The notes under the pieces were generated by a model that was not told the origin of the DNA, did no database searches, and saw only the letters and a program-made list of their open reading frames with translations. A program made the translations under genes and the position numbers. This document shows positions 61,779-64,000 of a DNA stretch of 64,000 bases, one piece after another. The stretch comes from Moritella marina ATCC 15381 (lineage in GTDB: Bacteria; Pseudomonadota; Gammaproteobacteria; Enterobacterales; Moritellaceae): assembly GCF_008931805.1 (NCBI RefSeq), contig NZ_CP044399.1:2294001-2358000 (forward strand). The letters are read 5' to 3'. Every line of letters begins with the position of its first letter. Positions within the stretch are counted from its first letter, which is position 1.

Positions 61779-63269
61779 TCAATTAACATTACTTGATAAA
61801 ACTTGCGCCCAGCTCTGACGTTTACGATAAATAGTCGATGCGTTTATATCTAGTAATGCCGCGGCCTTAGGTATATTGCCATCACAATGTGAAATAGCAT
61901 TTTCAATAATGCGTTTTTCACTCTTCCACAATGGCTCTATCTCTTCACCGATTAGACCTCTCCCCACTTGAGCATCATCTAGAGTGCGATCAACAACGTG
62001 AGGAGACAACCTTTGTAATAACGAACTCGCATGATGCATGTTAAGGGAATCACCATGAACGAATAAATTCGACGTTATTTTCTTTGCCTTAACCCCATTT
62101 TCTTGCTGCATTTCGATTGGTAACATGCGACTTGTAATCACCTCGCCATCATTTAACACTACCATTTGGCGGATCACGTTTTGCAGCATGCGTACATTAC
62201 CTGGCCAAGCATAATGGGTGATGATTTCAATGGCTTTATTATCAAAACTTGTAAAATGTTTCCTCTCTTCTTTGCTGTAATCAATGAGTAATTGCTGGGC
62301 TATCAACAAGCTATCGTTATTACGCAGGCGCAATGGTGGTAACTCTATCGGGATAACGTGTAAACGATAGAACAGGTCTTCACGAAATCGTCCCTCTGTT
62401 ACTTCAATCCAAGGACGTCGATTTGTCGCACTAACAAAACGAACATCGACACATTCTTCTTGTGAGCAACCAACACGCTGAAATACACCGGTTTGAATGA
62501 AACGCAATAGCTTACTCTGCAGATCTAAATCCATTTCGCATATTTCATCGAGAAATAATGTCCCACCATGTGCTTGTGTTGCAGCGCCATCACGGTTAGA
62601 TATCGCCCCTGTGAATGCACCTTTTACATGCCCAAATATCTCACTTTCAATTAACTCTTTCGGGATCGCAGCACAGTTAAGCGCGATAAACGGTTTATTT
62701 TTCCGCCCCCCACTATCATGTACCGCTTGTGCGCAAACTTCTTTACCCGTACCACTTTCACCAGTAATGAAAACAGATGCTTTACTGCTAGCAACACAAT
62801 CAATCGTTTTATAAACGGCTTGCATCGCTAACGAATCACCAATAAATCCATGAAAACTTGGTTTTGGTAAACTATTTTCATAGTTTGCAACTAGGTGAAT
62901 TAATTGGCGCTGCTTAAGTGCATTACGCAGGGTTATAGATAGCCGTTTTGCATCGAAAGGTTTGACTAAAAAATCAAATGCCCCAGCACGCATGGCATCA
63001 ACAGCAAGGTCTATGGAAGCGTGTGCAGTGATCATAATAATGCTCATGTCAGGATAGCGTTGCTGCACGGTCATTAAAATATCCATCCCAGACATATCAG
63101 GTAACTGTATATCTAAAATAAGTAAGTCAGGCTGCCAACGTGCAAGCTCAATTAATGCACCAGCACCTGATTGAACATAAGTAACATTAGCGCCTTCATT
63201 ACGTAAATAAGCACTATAAATAGCCCCCATAGACGCACTGTCTTCAACTAATAACGCAGTAAACTCCAT
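61779..63269 (-). CDS. LuxO/SypG-like sigma-54-dependent response regulator
   Basis: 496-residue NtrC-family activator. Receiver domain: phospho-Asp53 in ILDIQLPDMSG and conserved Lys in VKPFDAKRL. AAA+ domain: Walker A GESGTGKEV, the sigma-54 contact GAFTGA, Walker B GGTLFLDEICEMDLDLQSKLLRF, and arginine finger FREDLFYRLHVIP. C-terminal Fis helix-turn-helix: NIPKAAALLDINASTIYRKR. Sequence flavour is closest to Vibrio LuxO and SypG. A LuxU-type partner gene is not seen. Upstream on the same strand lies a polysaccharide flippase, so a SypG-like role in polysaccharide regulation is plausible. It has a clean start (CATATAATAATCCC before ATG, weak ribosome-binding site). Confidence 0.88.
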   Translation of the reverse strand: MEFTALLVEDSASMGAIYSAYLRNEGANVTYVQSGAGALIELARWQPDLLILDIQLPDMSGMDILMTVQQRYPDMSIIMITAHASIDLAVDAMRAGAFDFLVKPFDAKRLSITLRNALKQRQLIHLVANYENSLPKPSFHGFIGDSLAMQAVYKTIDCVASSKASVFITGESGTGKEVCAQAVHDSGGRKNKPFIALNCAAIPKELIESEIFGHVKGAFTGAISNRDGAATQAHGGTLFLDEICEMDLDLQSKLLRFIQTGVFQRVGCSQEECVDVRFVSATNRRPWIEVTEGRFREDLFYRLHVIPIELPPLRLRNNDSLLIAQQLLIDYSKEERKHFTSFDNKAIEIITHYAWPGNVRMLQNVIRQMVVLNDGEVITSRMLPIEMQQENGVKAKKITSNLFVHGDSLNMHHASSLLQRLSPHVVDRTLDDAQVGRGLIGEEIEPLWKSEKRIIENAISHCDGNIPKAAALLDINASTIYRKRQSWAQVLSSNVN

Positions 63270-63325
63270 ATAATAATCCCTTTCGCCGCGAACTTAATCC
63301 TTTAACTTTAGTTCTGAATATAACA

Positions 63326-64000
63326 TTAGTGGGAAATGTATCTACGCCACGCTGAAAGTTGCAGACCTCGCCACAGATCTCGATAAAAATAAAGTAATAA
63401 CAAAGAGTTTATCACCAGCAGAATAAATTCAATGACACGATAACCCGAGATCTTACTCATATTAACGATCAATAGGATCATAAAAATCCCCCATGATGTC
63501 AGTAAATATGATTTTCGATAAGGCAAATAAACCAAACGCTGGCTGATCATATAGAAGAGTATGCCGCGAATTAAAACCGTTAACACCATAGTGCACAATA
63601 AACCAGTAAGACCATGTTCCCCGACTGCCCAATAACCAACTGCCACTAAATGCACGGCACAAACGCCATCAATAATCGATGCCCATCTCGCACTCTGTTT
63701 CAAAAAACAGCCAATATTGAGTAATTCGGAGTGAAACCGTAACGCCATGATTAAACATATCCAAGGGATCAAACTAATACTCTCACGATAGCTTTCAGGT
63801 AGCATAACGTTCATCAAAACAGGGGCGAAAAATAGCATACTACCAGCCAATATCATGCCTATTTGCACACCAAGTACAGCATACTTAGCGCCAAGTTTAG
63901 GATCTGCTTCATGGATCTTAAAACGCCTTGCATACCACCACATACGAAATGGCTCGAAAGCCACCGAAATCATTAATCCAAACTGTCCTGCAGCAAAAAA
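63326..64000 (-). CDS. Polysaccharide (Wzx-type) flippase/transporter, C-terminal part
   Basis: The frame is open to the window edge (FFAAGQFGL before the Met at 63973), so the N-terminus lies outside. The visible 224 residues have about six hydrophobic segments and EPFRMWWYARRFKI, typical of oligosaccharide flippases (Wzx/MATE-like, MVF superfamily) that move lipid-linked sugars across the inner membrane. It ends RDLWRGLQLSAWRRYISH with a basic tail. It is 56 bases upstream of the sigma-54 regulator gene on the same strand and probably belongs to a polysaccharide cluster continuing beyond the window. Confidence 0.72.
   Translation of the reverse strand, partial: FFAAGQFGLMISVAFEPFRMWWYARRFKIHEADPKLGAKYAVLGVQIGMILAGSMLFFAPVLMNVMLPESYRESISLIPWICLIMALRFHSELLNIGCFLKQSARWASIIDGVCAVHLVAVGYWAVGEHGLTGLLCTMVLTVLIRGILFYMISQRLVYLPYRKSYLLTSWGIFMILLIVNMSKISGYRVIEFILLVINSLLLLYFYRDLWRGLQLSAWRRYISH

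Noticed and set aside
1-64000. CRISPR arrays, prophage, insertion sequences or integrons
   Set aside because: No regularly spaced direct repeats, transposase, integrase or phage structural gene was seen on either strand.

Overview
The window reads as the chromosome of a marine gammaproteobacterium of the Vibrio/Shewanella/Moritella/Psychromonas kind. It is AT-rich, and it carries ModABC/ModE, YnjBCDF, H-NOX with a hybrid kinase, a HutA-type haem receptor, a LuxO-like sigma-54 activator, outer-membrane phospholipase A and several c-di-GMP enzymes. Moritella is my best guess, from overall impression rather than a marker gene. No phage, IS element, integron or CRISPR array was recognised. Both window ends cut a gene: an ArsJ-linked GAPDH on the left and a polysaccharide flippase on the right.

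1-9.1 kb: arsenate detoxification (GAPDH and ArsJ), a beta-lactamase-fold hydrolase, a YheT-type hydrolase, and a ynjBCD ABC transporter coupled to a ynjF CDP-alcohol phosphatidyltransferase. 9.1-14.6 kb: hybrid kinase with its H-NOX sensor, a tiny entericidin-like lipoprotein, a stand-alone RibD-type deaminase, an LpxL-type acyltransferase and an M14 peptidase. 14.7-21.4 kb: a large calcium-motif lipoprotein, a small metal-handling pair (DUF411 and a Cys-rich protein) lying between ackA and what looks like a relic of an ackA 3' end, then the cystine transporter TcyP.

21.4-33.9 kb: a GAF-GGDEF-EAL protein, two unknown proteins, ModE, cysteine desulfidase CyuA, two tandem sCache-GGDEF cyclases, and modABC behind a near-perfect ModE box. 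33.9-41.4 kb: a seven-gene operon for the cell envelope. It encodes lipoproteins, a CsgG-like protein, FlgT/LPP20-like proteins and an MltC-like lytic transglycosylase. It resembles the flagellar H-ring set (FlgO/P/T) in parts but has no flagellar neighbours, and is the best candidate here for an undescribed system.

41.7-54.6 kb: an unknown protein, adenosine deaminase, a MATE exporter divergent from a LysR regulator, a complete oligopeptide ABC transporter with a fused double ATPase, a POT-type peptide permease and an orphan pilin. 54.7-64 kb: tRNA-His, a metallo-beta-lactamase-fold protein, PldA, a frameshifted haem receptor under a Fur box, GltS, a two-gene Fur-box operon, and a LuxO/SypG-like activator beside polysaccharide genes.

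Shared themes are nutrient scavenging (cystine, molybdate, glutamate, peptides, haem), second-messenger and NO signalling, and envelope remodelling. Start codons were moved from the longest reading frame wherever a Shine-Dalgarno sequence pointed to an internal ATG; each case is stated in its entry.
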